Shown here: positions 7,432 to 16,333 of the stretch, in pieces
How positions within the stretch are numbered: position 1 is the stretch's first letter
Layout of the letters: each line of letters starts with the position of its first letter
NCBI GenBank assembly: GCA_001793095.1
Contig: MGHG01000015.1
Span: 1 to 54,496 of the forward strand
Length of the DNA: 54,496 nucleotides
DNA from: Candidatus Woesebacteria bacterium RIFCSPLOWO2_01_FULL_39_23
Lineage (GTDB): Bacteria; Patescibacteriota; Microgenomatia; UBA8517
Direction of reading: 5' to 3'
Notes under the pieces: model-generated
What the model saw: only the letters and a program-made list of their open reading frames with translations
What the model was told of the DNA's origin: nothing
Databases searched by the model: none
Position numbers and translations under genes: made by a program

Positions 7432-8418
7432 ATGGAAAACAAAGTCCAAAAGGTTGAAATTTCTCATAAAACAATAATTTTTACGTTTTTCTTCCTTCTT
7501 TTTATGTTATTTCTATATAGCATACTGGACGTGATACTCCAATTTTTTGTATCTCTTATTATAATGGCGTCGTTTAACCCAATTGTTACAAGGTTGGGGC
7601 GCTATAGAATACCAAGAGCTGTGGCTGTTATCTTTGTCTACTTAATATTCTTTTTGATTTTGGGAATCGCTGTTTATGCCTTAATCCCGGCTCTGATTGA
7701 GCAAACAACCAGTTTTGTAGCTAACCTCCCGATTTATCTGGATAACCTTGGGATTCCGACGGTCGTTAGAGAAAAAGTCCTTTCTGAATTTTTAGTGCAG
7801 ATTGGCGGTCTTCCCAGCCAAATTGCAAAAACAACTATTTCTATTTTCTCGAACGTTTTGGGGGTTATAACTGTCTTAATTTTTGCATTTTATCTCCTTA
7901 TTTACAGAAATAAGTTTGATGATATTTTAACCAACTTTTTAAGTGACGAAAAAAGAAGAGAGGTTAGACGGGTGATCGATAGACTCGAGACGCAGCTTGG
8001 CGGTTGGGCGAGGGGTGAGCTACTTTTAATGTTTTTAATAGGAGTTCTCACTTATACCGGCTTGTTGCTTTTAGGAATTCCATTTGCACTCCCTCTGGCA
8101 ATTTTAGCGGGCATGTTTGAGATAATTCCTATAATCGGGCCTGCAATATCAGCTTTGCCGGCGATTATAATCGGATTTGGGATTTCGCCTGTCACGGGTA
8201 TTGCAATGGCATCTTTAGCATTTTTAATTCAACAAGTCGAAAATTATGTATTTGTTCCCAAAATCATGCAAAGATCAGTTGGAGTAAATCCGATTGTCAC
8301 GCTTTTAGCTTTAACCATAGGCTTTAAATTGTCAGGAATTGTCGGTGTCTTAATTTCCGTTCCGGTTGTAATAACCGCGCAGGTCCTCGTTAAAGAATTT
8401 TTAACTTCGAAAGCTTAA
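7432..8418 (+). CDS. AI-2E family transporter (permease)
   Basis: 328 residues, seven to eight predicted membrane helices in the typical arrangement of the PF01594 family. There is an N-terminal hairpin, the conserved stretch around FNPIVTRLGRYRIPR, a long amphipathic linker, and the C-terminal GMFEIIPIIGPAISALPAIIIG block followed by QQVENYVFVPKIMQ. Members include the autoinducer-2 exporter TqsA, but also Na+/H+ antiporters and proteins of unknown substrate, so the cargo is not assigned. It stands alone, 46 bases after miaA. Confidence 0.87.
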   Translation: MENKVQKVEISHKTIIFTFFFLLFMLFLYSILDVILQFFVSLIIMASFNPIVTRLGRYRIPRAVAVIFVYLIFFLILGIAVYALIPALIEQTTSFVANLPIYLDNLGIPTVVREKVLSEFLVQIGGLPSQIAKTTISIFSNVLGVITVLIFAFYLLIYRNKFDDILTNFLSDEKRREVRRVIDRLETQLGGWARGELLLMFLIGVLTYTGLLLLGIPFALPLAILAGMFEIIPIIGPAISALPAIIIGFGISPVTGIAMASLAFLIQQVENYVFVPKIMQRSVGVNPIVTLLALTIGFKLSGIVGVLISVPVVITAQVLVKEFLTSKA

Positions 8419-8447
8419 AAAGGAAAACCCCTCCTTTCGGAGAGGTT
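8415..8447 (-). terminator. Rho-independent terminator of rnpB
   Basis: Read on the minus strand: AACCTCTCC, loop GAAA, GGAGGGGTT, then TTCCTTTTT. A GNRA-capped nine-base stem with a T-rich tail, directly after the 3' end of the RNase P RNA. Confidence 0.75.
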
Positions 8448-8454
8448 AATCCAT

Positions 8455-8915
8455 ATACCCTGGAGGGTAGTAAGCCAGGTTCTGTTTCCCCCGTGAGATA
8501 TGAAATTATCTCACTGGGTAGATAATCATCTGTCTTTGCCCTCAAACTTCTGTCCACCCCGAGCTAGACTCGGTTTCGGGAAGGCGACCTAATGTCGGAC
8601 AATTCGGAGGTTGCAACTGGGAGGATTGTCTCTTTTCACTCGTTCTCCAATACATTTTAAGTATTGGGGTCGACATCGTTTCTGTGACTCTCCCGTTCTG
8701 TTAATTCAGAACCGGTGTCTTCCACCGATTGGCGGATGACCACTAGCTGTTTGCCTTCGGCTTCGCTCAGGTTTTCGACACTGAGTTCAACCGATGGCTT
8801 CCAGTCAGAGCTTACGCTCCGTCCCATACCTTCTGTTGCCTGGACTTTCCTGACCGTGAGATGGCGAGCTTTGCAAGCTCTATCTCATGGCCCGATTATC
8901 CCTCCTCCAGAGTAT
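8455..8915 (-). ncRNA. rnpB: RNase P RNA (bacterial type), about 460 nt, with an inserted repeat
   Basis: Catalytic RNA that removes the 5' leader of pre-tRNAs. On the minus strand the conserved 5' core AGGAAAGTCCAGGC (consensus GAGGAAAGTCCGGGC) and the 3' core ACAGAACCTGGCTTA are present at the proper ends, and ACAGAAACGATG lies between them. Helix P1 forms from ATACTCTGGAGG (8915-8904) and CCTCCAGGGTAT (8466-8455). The RNA is longer than the usual 350-400 nt. Part of the excess is a palindromic repeat at 8751-8790, in the position expected for variable helix P12. Promoter and terminator are both recognisable. Boundaries are set by P1 and are good to a few bases. Confidence 0.92.
8751..8790. 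repeat. TTCG-type palindromic repeat inside rnpB
   Basis: Contains CCTTCGGCTTCGCTCAGG and the arms CTCAG (8766-8770) and CTGAG (8781-8785). Its vocabulary (TTCGGCT, GCTCAGG) is shared with the repeats at 14030-14125 and 53432-53493. Confidence 0.5.
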
Positions 8916-8919
8916 GTAT

Positions 8920-8925
8920 ATTATA
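8920..8925 (-). promoter_or_regulatory. -10 box of rnpB
   Basis: TATAAT on the minus strand; initiation about seven bases further falls at about 8913, exactly at the beginning of helix P1. No good -35 hexamer was found. Confidence 0.55.
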
Positions 8926-9049
8926 CTCCATGAATGCTAATAATTCATTTTTTTGGTTCCTCGTCTCTGGACAATCACCAGCCGTTGATGCAATAATGGG
9001 AGAGTAAATCACCCACCCCATAAGGGGTAAGGGTAGTTTTTGCTTGCCC

Positions 9050-10729
9050 ATGTTAATATCCGATGAAAAATTAAAAAAGATACTTGTCGGATCGGGATTT
9101 GTTGGTGAGAAGGAATTTGAAGAGGCTTCAAAAAGTGCCACAGATATAGGTAAAGATATTTCAGATGTGTTGATTTTCAGAGGTTTAATAAGTGAAGATG
9201 CTCTTGGAAAACTTATATCAGAACATCTTAACGTCCCCTACGCTGATGTTAAACGCCTTTTTATTTCTGCGGATATTTTAGGCTTAATTCCCGAGAAGCT
9301 TGCTCGAACTTATCGTATGGTGCCGTTTGAGTTAAAGGGAAAGATACTCAAAGTGGCAATGGAGAATCCGGAAGATTTTGAGGCGATCGAATTTGCGAAA
9401 CGTCAGACCGGCTACGAAATTGTGCCTTATTATGCAAGAGCCGAAGATATTGCACGGGCGTTGGGTCAATATAAGAAGAATATTAAATATGACTTTGACA
9501 AGGAAATTGCCGAGAATCTTAAGAAAGCTTCTCCAGGACAGAATTTAGAGCGGGCAGCTGAAGAAATTCCGATTGTCAGAATATTAAACACAATAATGGA
9601 ATATGCTGTGGCAGAGAGATCAAGCGATGTGCATATCGAAACCCAATCTGAAGATGTAATCGTACGTTTTAGGGTGGATGGGGTACTCCGCGATATTATA
9701 AAATTTCCCCGGGGAGTAGAGGAAGCACTGGTTGCCAGAATAAAAATTCTCTCGAATCTTAAAATAGATGAACACAGAATTCCGCAAGACGGACGGTATA
9801 AATTCAGTATCGATGAAGAAATAATTGCGCTCCGTATTTCTATCATCCCCGGATTTTACGGTGAAAACGTAGTTATGAGGATTTTGCGGGAGACCAATCG
9901 ACCGCTGTCAATGGAAGAATTGGGAATTACTGGAATTTCTCTCAAACTTATCAGAGACAGTATGTTAAAACCTCATGGCATGATTTTAATTACGGGTCCG
10001 ACCGGGTCGGGTAAAACGACTACTTTATACTCGATTCTTAATATTTTAAATACGGTTGAGGTTAAGATTTGTACAATTGAGGACCCAATTGAGTACGGAA
10101 TTAATAGAGTCAGCCAGATTCAGGTAAATCCAAAAACGGGGTTAACATTTGCTACAGGTCTAAGGGCTCTAATGAGGCATGATCCAGATATAATAATGGT
10201 AGGTGAGATTAGAGATAAGGAAACTGCTGAGATAGCAATTCACTCCGCTCTCACGGGCCATTTAGTGTTGTCGACTCTTCATACAAATACCGCAACAGGA
10301 GCAATTCCGAGACTTCTTGACATGGGTACGGAGGCATTCTTACTGGCCTCAACTTTAAACATAATTATTTCCCAGAGACTTGTTCGAAGGATTTGTCCTT
10401 CGTGTATTGCCAAATATACACCTGAGGATGTTTTAGTTAAAAGACTGACAAAAGAACTCGGGGTGGAGCATTCTAAAATTAAATTTTATAAAGGCAAGGG
10501 ATGTGACAATTGTAACCAAAAAGGTTATTCTGGAAGAGTCGGTATTTATGAAATACTTCCAATAACCGAAAAGCTAAGAAATTTAATTATTCAAAAACCA
10601 TCGACAGACGAGTTATTAAAGGTTGCGCAAGACGAAGGTATGGTAACTATGTTACAAGACGGAGTTGATAAAGTTTCGTCGGGATTGACAACAATTGAAG
10701 AAGTATTCAGAGTTGCAAGTGAAACTTGA
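9050..10729 (+). CDS. pilB: Type IV pilus extension ATPase PilB/GspE
   Basis: Cytoplasmic hexameric motor that powers pilus polymerisation. The protein has 559 residues. An N-terminal MshEN-type domain covers residues 1-150, and the T2SSE ATPase follows. Walker A GPTGSGKTT is near residue 315, then the Asp box TIEDPIEYG, Walker B DPDIIMVGEIRD and the His box TGHLVLSTLHTN. The tetracysteine zinc motif CPSC (about 449) and CDNC (about 484) is present and favours PilB over PilT. ATG 9050 is used, since the upstream TTG adds only two residues; the purine-rich AAGGGGTAAGGG lies 18-29 bases upstream. Followed by pilC after three bases. Confidence 0.95.
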   Translation: MLISDEKLKKILVGSGFVGEKEFEEASKSATDIGKDISDVLIFRGLISEDALGKLISEHLNVPYADVKRLFISADILGLIPEKLARTYRMVPFELKGKILKVAMENPEDFEAIEFAKRQTGYEIVPYYARAEDIARALGQYKKNIKYDFDKEIAENLKKASPGQNLERAAEEIPIVRILNTIMEYAVAERSSDVHIETQSEDVIVRFRVDGVLRDIIKFPRGVEEALVARIKILSNLKIDEHRIPQDGRYKFSIDEEIIALRISIIPGFYGENVVMRILRETNRPLSMEELGITGISLKLIRDSMLKPHGMILITGPTGSGKTTTLYSILNILNTVEVKICTIEDPIEYGINRVSQIQVNPKTGLTFATGLRALMRHDPDIIMVGEIRDKETAEIAIHSALTGHLVLSTLHTNTATGAIPRLLDMGTEAFLLASTLNIIISQRLVRRICPSCIAKYTPEDVLVKRLTKELGVEHSKIKFYKGKGCDNCNQKGYSGRVGIYEILPITEKLRNLIIQKPSTDELLKVAQDEGMVTMLQDGVDKVSSGLTTIEEVFRVASET

Positions 10730-10732
10730 TAT

Positions 10733-11941
10733 ATGGCGCTTTACACATACAAGGTAAAAACAAAAAAGGGAGAAATAATAGAAGACGTTGCGCAGGCAAA
10801 TGACAGGAAAGATATTGCAGCTTCCCTCGCGGCTGAAAATTTTCAGATACTAACAATCCGAAAACTTGACACAAAGGCTGCTACAACGTCAGGAGGTGGG
10901 ATTTCAGTTTCCGAAAAAGCTGCTTTTTGCAGATTTCTGGCAACTATGCTCCGGGCTGGTATGACACTGCCTGAAGCAGTTGAGATAATAAAGGAAGAGA
11001 CAAAAAATAAAAAACTGGAAAAAATATTGTATGACCTCTCTTACGAAGTGCGAAAAGGTAAGAGCATATCTTCAGTCTTGTCTAAATATAAAAGAGACTT
11101 CGACGCTACATTTCTAACGTTAGTTAAAGCTGGTGAAGAATCCGGAACTTTAGATAAATCCTTTGACTATCTCGCTAAACAACTATTGGCGACACACGAG
11201 CTAATTCAAAAAATAAAAGGGGCCATGATGTATCCGGCTGTTATTGTCGTCGCCATGTTCGCCAACTTTCTTATCATGCTTGTTTTTGTTCTTCCCAAAC
11301 TGGGTGAAGTCTTTTTTCAGTTGAATGTTCCGCTACCTGTCGCAACAAAATTTATTTTGGGAATTGGGATTTTTGTAGGCAAGAATACAATCCCAGTTAT
11401 TATCGGGACCTCGATAGTATTATTTTTGATCGGAGTGGTTTTCTATACGTATAAAACAAGACTAGCTTTATTTAATTTCTTTTTGAGGCTTCCTGCTATC
11501 AAAAATATTGCGACACAAGTCGACATTGCCAGGTTTTCAAAAACACTTGCAACGCTTCTTAGAAGCGGAGTTCCGATAATGGTAGCTCTTGATGTTAGTT
11601 CGGACGTGATAAAACAACCCCAACTAAAAAAACAATCAAAACTGTTCAGTGCTGGAGTTGCTTCCGGAAAGTCTCTTTCTGAAATTATAACTACTGGTAA
11701 GGGGTCTTTTCCTTCAACGGTTGTGCAAACTATTAAAGCAGGTGAGAAAAGCGGTAGCTTGGAAGAAGTACTTGATGAAATGGCTGATTTTTATGAAAAA
11801 GAGGTGGACTATAACTTAAAAAGGTTAACCAGTTTACTCGAGCCGTTTTTGATGCTTGTGATCGGCGTTGCTGTGGGTGCATTGGTAATAATAATGATTA
11901 CACCAATATATTCTTTGGTTGGTGGTATGGGTAAATTTTGA
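10733..11941 (+). CDS. pilC: Type IV pilus inner-membrane platform protein PilC
   Basis: 402 residues with two T2SSF domains (about 65-190 and 265-390), each starting with the FxRxLATMLRAG or FSKTLATLLRSG signature and ending in membrane helices. The second signature is followed by VPIMVALDV. The N-terminus MALYTYKVKTKKGEIIE is the usual PilC start. PilC couples the PilB motor to pilin insertion in the membrane. It starts three bases after pilB and ends three bases before the next ORF, so the three genes form one operon. Confidence 0.95.
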   Translation: MALYTYKVKTKKGEIIEDVAQANDRKDIAASLAAENFQILTIRKLDTKAATTSGGGISVSEKAAFCRFLATMLRAGMTLPEAVEIIKEETKNKKLEKILYDLSYEVRKGKSISSVLSKYKRDFDATFLTLVKAGEESGTLDKSFDYLAKQLLATHELIQKIKGAMMYPAVIVVAMFANFLIMLVFVLPKLGEVFFQLNVPLPVATKFILGIGIFVGKNTIPVIIGTSIVLFLIGVVFYTYKTRLALFNFFLRLPAIKNIATQVDIARFSKTLATLLRSGVPIMVALDVSSDVIKQPQLKKQSKLFSAGVASGKSLSEIITTGKGSFPSTVVQTIKAGEKSGSLEEVLDEMADFYEKEVDYNLKRLTSLLEPFLMLVIGVAVGALVIIMITPIYSLVGGMGKF

Positions 11942-11944
11942 CAG

Positions 11945-12640
11945 ATGGCAAAACCTCTCGACTGGAAAAATCTCTTGAAAGACCCGATTAATGTCGCGAT
12001 TTTTATATTTATTTTGTTAATTGTCACGATAGGCATTGTTAGTTTATTAAGAGCCGTTTTTATAAAAAAATCTTCTCTCGGGATAACCGAAGAGCAAATT
12101 AAAGTTCAAAGAGGAGACGATATTTTAATAGTTAATAGTAATGGTTTGGTTGAATATCATTACAAAGATAACGTGTTTTATGAAACGTGGGATTCCGGGA
12201 AAATAAGTTCGTTTTTTTCAAGTATGGAAGCGAAAGCGAAGCAATATGCAAAAAATAAAAGTGACTGTAAATATCAAGTAACAATGTATATTAATGGGCG
12301 ATTGACAGAATTTTGTATTGGCTCAGGTGACAAAGAAATGGATAGCGTGTTTAATGATTTAGACCAGAGTGTAACGGGAGGTTCGATATCCGAGTTCTTT
12401 GATCCTGATGAGACGGAAGATGAAAGTGGAAACGAAGATTTGTCGGAGATTAATTATTTCCCTACACCAAGTTCGGTTCCGACTGTAAATCCCACTCCCA
12501 CAACGCAACCGGCAGCTGGCGGGCAGACAAATTATCCACCCATAAAAGCAGATTGCGAAACTTGGAGCAGTTCAATTGTCAGAAATCGGGCGATTATTTC
12601 AAATACTTACTGTACTGTTTTGCCTACTCCAACGCCATAA
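11945..12640 (+). CDS. Membrane-anchored hypothetical protein in the pilus operon
   Basis: 231 residues, not recognised. One membrane helix (about 18-38) follows a short cytoplasmic N-terminus. A compact extracytoplasmic domain follows, with two Cys (KSDCKYQV and EFCIGSG, perhaps a disulfide). Then come an acidic stretch and a Pro/Thr/Ser-rich linker, ending with CETWSSSIVRNRAIISNTYCTVLPTPTP, which has two more Cys. It belongs to the pilBC operon by spacing (three bases), so an accessory or surface-exposed pilus-system role is plausible. It converges with the minor pilin operon on the other strand; the gap is eight bases. Confidence 0.7.
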   Translation: MAKPLDWKNLLKDPINVAIFIFILLIVTIGIVSLLRAVFIKKSSLGITEEQIKVQRGDDILIVNSNGLVEYHYKDNVFYETWDSGKISSFFSSMEAKAKQYAKNKSDCKYQVTMYINGRLTEFCIGSGDKEMDSVFNDLDQSVTGGSISEFFDPDETEDESGNEDLSEINYFPTPSSVPTVNPTPTTQPAAGGQTNYPPIKADCETWSSSIVRNRAIISNTYCTVLPTPTP

Positions 12641-12648
12641 ATAAAACT

Positions 12649-14163
12649 TCATTCCTCTGTCCAGGAAATAAAACGGTATTCACCCGTACTGGGGAAATAC
12701 GGGGGGGGCGCATAAAGAGCATTTGTATCAAAGTTAATCTCTCTTACCCTAAATCCGGATTCGGGACCTGATCCGAAATTCCAATACGACTTGAAATAAG
12801 TAATAATCGATCCGTTTATTGTTAATTTTTCTTTAACAGCCCAATCGGTTCCACCACACCAATTGAAGTACCCATGCCGTAGAATTGTTCCCTGCTGTGC
12901 GATCATTATTGCATCGACCTGAAAATAATCAGGCACATCTCTTGTGAAGTAGATATCATTTTCTGCAACCAGTCCGAGGACGTCCGAACCATCTTGACTG
13001 GAGTAGGTGATGCTATTTGGTATCCAAATAACTGCACTGCTCGAGGTTATCGGAAATCTTACGGCAGCTACCGTAATTCTGCCTTTAACCTCTCCCTCGA
13101 CCCATAAATCATCTTCTGCAAAAAGGATTGGTGTTTCGATAATGTTATATGTTCCGACATAACTCTCATTGGTTATTAGCATGTAATTATTTCTGCATCC
13201 GCCTTTGCCGAATTCACCCAAACCCTGGCCCGGTACAGCATAACCTCTGAGTTTATCCGTTGCCTCTATCTTATTAACCCGATATGTTCCGTCTCCCAGG
13301 AAAAGGATGTGATATCCAAGCGCATCAGATGAACCGAGATAAAGGCCATTATCAATGGCTGACTGCTTCATGCTGGTAAAGTCCAAAGAAATGCTGTCCA
13401 AGTCAACGTACGAATAAGGAAATTGCCAGAGTGCTTGGTCACCGCCTATTCCCCATACTCCAGGTTTTTCCTCGGGAGGATGGCAGCCGGTTTCACTTCC
13501 ACACATATAAGTTGATTGGTAACTGGATACAATTGAAGTATTGGTTCCATCCATTCTGATGCCGTTATTTGAGTGTACTCTGCCGTTGACAACCGATCCT
13601 ACTCCGTACCATGCACTTGCATTCGACAGGAATGAAAATTCAGCCAGCGAGGGAATTCCATACTGCGCTTTTATTGTTCTTGTGATATTTGGATATTCTT
13701 TTACCCAACCGGTCGAATGTATCGTAACTATAGAGGAGCCGCCTGTCGGTTCATCTATGGTAAGCGAATATCCTCCGATAACCGAACCTTGAGGATCTTT
13801 ATATTCATGGTTATATGGTCCCGGGCCGCCGGTCCCGTCTTTAAAGTCTCCGGGTGCATGGGATAGGTGCCATTTATAGTAATTGACTCCAGCTTCGGCA
13901 ATATGAAGTGCCCGCTCAGATGCTGTTTGTCTATTGGAAAATTCCATCTGGAGACCCAGGATAAAAAGTAAACCATAGATAATTATTATAAAAGACGTGG
14001 TGATGATAAGAATAGCGGGCGTCGCCGAACCCCTTCGACTCCTTCGATTGCACTCAGGACAAGTTCGCTCAGGGTTAACAACCCTTCGGCTGGGCTCAGG
14101 GTTAACAACCCTTCGGCTGGGTTCAGAGTATGATCTTAGTTTGTTTCTATTCATATTGAACAT
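12649..14163 (-). CDS. PilX-like minor pilin/assembly protein with repeat-derived N-terminal extension
   Basis: 504 residues. The hydrophobic helix after RRGSATP (about 52-72) followed by a Glu-containing amphipathic helix (SERALHIAEAGVNYY) is the PilX/DUF4900-type class of pilin-like proteins. The remaining 400 residues are a beta-rich extracellular domain with a Cys-containing GSETGCHPPEE segment. The first 48 residues are abnormal: they are encoded by a palindromic repeat region that includes an exact tandem 27-base unit, giving EPSRRVVNP twice. A Gly-Ser bond at RRG/S could be the prepilin peptidase site. Last of three minor pilin-like genes on this strand. Confidence 0.72.
   Translation of the reverse strand: MFNMNRNKLRSYSEPSRRVVNPEPSRRVVNPERTCPECNRRSRRGSATPAILIITTSFIIIIYGLLFILGLQMEFSNRQTASERALHIAEAGVNYYKWHLSHAPGDFKDGTGGPGPYNHEYKDPQGSVIGGYSLTIDEPTGGSSIVTIHSTGWVKEYPNITRTIKAQYGIPSLAEFSFLSNASAWYGVGSVVNGRVHSNNGIRMDGTNTSIVSSYQSTYMCGSETGCHPPEEKPGVWGIGGDQALWQFPYSYVDLDSISLDFTSMKQSAIDNGLYLGSSDALGYHILFLGDGTYRVNKIEATDKLRGYAVPGQGLGEFGKGGCRNNYMLITNESYVGTYNIIETPILFAEDDLWVEGEVKGRITVAAVRFPITSSSAVIWIPNSITYSSQDGSDVLGLVAENDIYFTRDVPDYFQVDAIMIAQQGTILRHGYFNWCGGTDWAVKEKLTINGSIITYFKSYWNFGSGPESGFRVREINFDTNALYAPPPYFPSTGEYRFISWTEE
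14030..14125. repeat. TTCG-type palindromic repeat with exact tandem 27-base unit, inside a pilin gene
   Basis: Two identical 27-base units at 14068-14094 and 14095-14121, each starting CTCAGGGTTAACAACCC and ending TTCGGCTGGG. An incomplete related unit lies before them (CCTTCGACTCCTTCG, AAGTTCGCTCAGG). 27 bases keeps the frame, so the minor pilin gains nine residues per unit. Confidence 0.8.
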
Positions 14164-14165
14164 AA

Positions 14166-14783
14166 CTATAAATTATCCTTTAACATTCTAATCTGGCCAA
14201 AAGATTCCAATTCATAATTTTTATTAGGATCATTCGTTAATGTGTTAACAATAAGATAAATCTTTATAATTCTAGTATCGGATAGTCTGTTTGCGGCGGC
14301 AAGGGGATTATTTGTTACATCTTCCGGCCAGTCTGAATTGTAATAATAAAATACCGGGCTGGTCCCGTTCCTGACGTTTGTTGTAAGAGTTGTTTGAACT
14401 TCGTTCGCCGGAAGATATGTAAACGGATACCCGGTCGGTTCGATTACACCTTTAATAAAGTTTGTTCCGGAAAGAGAATAACGTACCTTTTCTGTAACTC
14501 CGTCAAGGTCTATGTCCGAATAGAATTTAATCTCGGAATCATTGAGCGTATCGAACAAATATGCACCATTGTCACTCATTTTTGCAGCTCTTATTTCTTT
14601 AATAAATGTGGTAACAGATACATTTGCTTCATCTAATGATTTGTAGCTATTGATCACGAGGACTTGGTTCTTTCCGAGAACATACTGGAGAGATACAATT
14701 CCAAGACCCAGAATTCCCAGTATTGTCATGGCAACCAGAACTTCAATCAGAGTCATTCCGCGGCTATTTTTAAAAGCGATCAT
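14166..14783 (-). CDS. Minor pilin, PilW-like, with type IV prepilin signal
   Basis: 205 residues. The N-terminus has a class III prepilin signal: basic leader, then SRG/MTLIEVLVAMTILGILGLG with the Gly cleavage site and Glu at +5, and a 20-residue hydrophobic helix. The rest looks like a PilW-type minor pilin head with no Cys. It lies between a PilX-like gene (downstream, two bases apart) and a PilV-like gene (upstream, four bases apart). Minor pilins of this kind prime pilus assembly at the inner membrane. Confidence 0.82.
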   Translation of the reverse strand: MIAFKNSRGMTLIEVLVAMTILGILGLGIVSLQYVLGKNQVLVINSYKSLDEANVSVTTFIKEIRAAKMSDNGAYLFDTLNDSEIKFYSDIDLDGVTEKVRYSLSGTNFIKGVIEPTGYPFTYLPANEVQTTLTTNVRNGTSPVFYYYNSDWPEDVTNNPLAAANRLSDTRIIKIYLIVNTLTNDPNKNYELESFGQIRMLKDNL

Positions 14784-14787
14784 ATTA

Positions 14788-16137
14788 TTACTCGGGAGTC
14801 ATTATTATTTTTTCTTCTTTATAACCCACTATATCGAGAGTGCCGTTGAAATTTATAAAGCCGGAAGCAGTTGCGACTAAGTTATAAATCTTATTGTCGA
14901 GAGAAGAAAAAAACGATTCTCCAAAATCGGGATGTGTTGCAATTCCGCTTGATGCCGAAGCAACAAGAGTTGAGGCATCGTATAAGTTTGCCGAGACTGA
15001 GGCGATTTGAGTATCGGCCGGGTCAGTAAAAACAACCAAGACGTTATTTGTTGTATGGCCTGTTAAAGCAAATTTTAGGTCAATTTGTGTATCGGGTGTC
15101 AAACCGATTGGGTGGTATGGAGTTATGCCTGAAATATCCCACCCAGTTGCCGAATCAACGGTTATTTGATAATTATCCCACTCAAGATCGGGAATTGTAA
15201 CTTTACCGTCGCTTCCGGTCACAAAAATATCTTCGTACTTATAAACCGGCGAATCGTCTGAATCTGTCCCGATAATCTTTTCACCTCTTATATTAAAGCT
15301 AATGTTTGATAGGCTTTCAAAGTTATTTTCCCTATCTTTGTATGAATAAGCTGTTATTGTCGAAAGTTTATCGATTGCGAAGGAGATCTCGCTGAGCTGC
15401 TTTGAATATATTGAGAGGTTTGGTTTGTCCGGATTGACTACTTCGGCTACCGAGTAAGTTCTGTCTGTACTGTAACCTTCTTTCGTGACGCTTATTTGGT
15501 AGCAAGAATTAGTACATGGGGGCGCTCCCGGAAGAATAACCCGGCCATTAACGTCGGTATCTAAATTTAAATCAACTGCTGGAGTCGTTCCCGCCTGTAT
15601 GGTTACAGTAGCTCCGGAAACAGGCTGGGCATTAGCATCGAATACCAGTATCGAGAGTGTGCCTCCTCCTGTCGTCGTTTCTATTCCGGCCGGCGAAATG
15701 TCCGTGATAATCGTGATAGGACTTCCCCTCGAAGGCGTTAGTCCTTCCCAGGAAATATCGATTTTTATTCTTTTATAATCCGTTGCTAGAAGATCGGCGG
15801 GTGCCAGCTGATCGAACTGATCGTCGATATAAACAATACTTGTAACTATCTGGTAATTTAAGCCATTTCTTTGTACTGTCTCGTTTTGCAGTAGATCGCC
15901 TGACGGAATTCCGCCAACTGTTCCGATTTGGGAGTAAGGCATATTTCGGATTTCTTCAATTTTTTCCTGGGCTAAATGTTTACCCACATTGCGGGCGCGG
16001 TTATAAGTCGTGATTGAATAGGACGTTGAAAGAAGAGTAAAAAGAGCTTGTGAGAGTATTATAAAAAGAGCAAGCGAGATTAAAACACTGATTAAAACTT
16101 GAGCTCTGTAACGATTTTGGTATTTGGGCAGCCTCAT
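14788..16137 (-). CDS. PilV-like pilin with carboxypeptidase-regulatory-like (CarboxypepD_reg) domains
   Basis: 449 residues. A short basic leader is followed by AQVLISVLISLALFIILSQALF, a pilin-like helix lacking the canonical Gly-Phe/Met cleavage site. An amphipathic helix with NVGKHLAQEKIEEIRNMP follows, as in PilV/PilI. Then come repeated beta-sandwich modules: GTLSILVFDANAQPVSGATVTI, followed by DVNGRVILPGAPPC, is the CarboxypepD_reg/Cna-B pattern. A second and third module follow. This long stalk probably displays the tip of a minor pilin complex. First gene of the minus-strand minor pilin operon. Confidence 0.72.
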   Translation of the reverse strand: MRLPKYQNRYRAQVLISVLISLALFIILSQALFTLLSTSYSITTYNRARNVGKHLAQEKIEEIRNMPYSQIGTVGGIPSGDLLQNETVQRNGLNYQIVTSIVYIDDQFDQLAPADLLATDYKRIKIDISWEGLTPSRGSPITIITDISPAGIETTTGGGTLSILVFDANAQPVSGATVTIQAGTTPAVDLNLDTDVNGRVILPGAPPCTNSCYQISVTKEGYSTDRTYSVAEVVNPDKPNLSIYSKQLSEISFAIDKLSTITAYSYKDRENNFESLSNISFNIRGEKIIGTDSDDSPVYKYEDIFVTGSDGKVTIPDLEWDNYQITVDSATGWDISGITPYHPIGLTPDTQIDLKFALTGHTTNNVLVVFTDPADTQIASVSANLYDASTLVASASSGIATHPDFGESFFSSLDNKIYNLVATASGFINFNGTLDIVGYKEEKIIMTPE

Positions 16138-16153
16138 AGCAATTTCAAGGAAA

Positions 16154-16258
16154 CCGTGGGCCCTTAGCCCACGGAGGAATTGACAACGTCAAACGTTGGT
16201 TATTCACTTGATATGTCATTCTCTTTCAAAAGTGAAACCGCGGACTCGCAGTCCACGG
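16154..16258. repeat. Pair of 21-base palindromes between divergent pilus operons
   Basis: CCGTGGGCCCTTAGCCCACGG at 16154-16174 and CCGCGGACTCGCAGTCCACGG at 16238-16258. Both are 21 bases, both preceded by GAAA and followed by AG, with different inner bases that still pair. They are two copies of one hairpin family with compensating changes, placed between the minor pilin operon (minus) and pilM (plus). They could serve as bidirectional structure elements or be mobile palindromes. Confidence 0.7.
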
Positions 16259-16291
16259 AGAGTGTCATAATATCCAGTATAACATTTCTGA

Positions 16292-16319
16292 TTACAACTT
16301 AAGTTATTTTAGTTATAAT
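16292..16319 (+). promoter_or_regulatory. Promoter of the pilMN operon
   Basis: TTACAA at 16292-16297, a 16-base spacer and a perfect TATAAT at 16314-16319. The gene starts at 16334, so the leader is at most about ten bases. Confidence 0.6.
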
Positions 16320-16333
16320 AAAGGTGTCCTGCC

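Noticed and set aside
8715-9141. Open reading frames over the 8.7-9.1 kb segment on both strands
   Set aside because: They cover the RNase P RNA gene and its promoter; the protein sequences have no domain features.
12553-12771. Plus-strand ORF across the convergent gap after the pilus operon
   Set aside because: Overlaps two better-supported genes in other frames; no ribosome site or family pattern.
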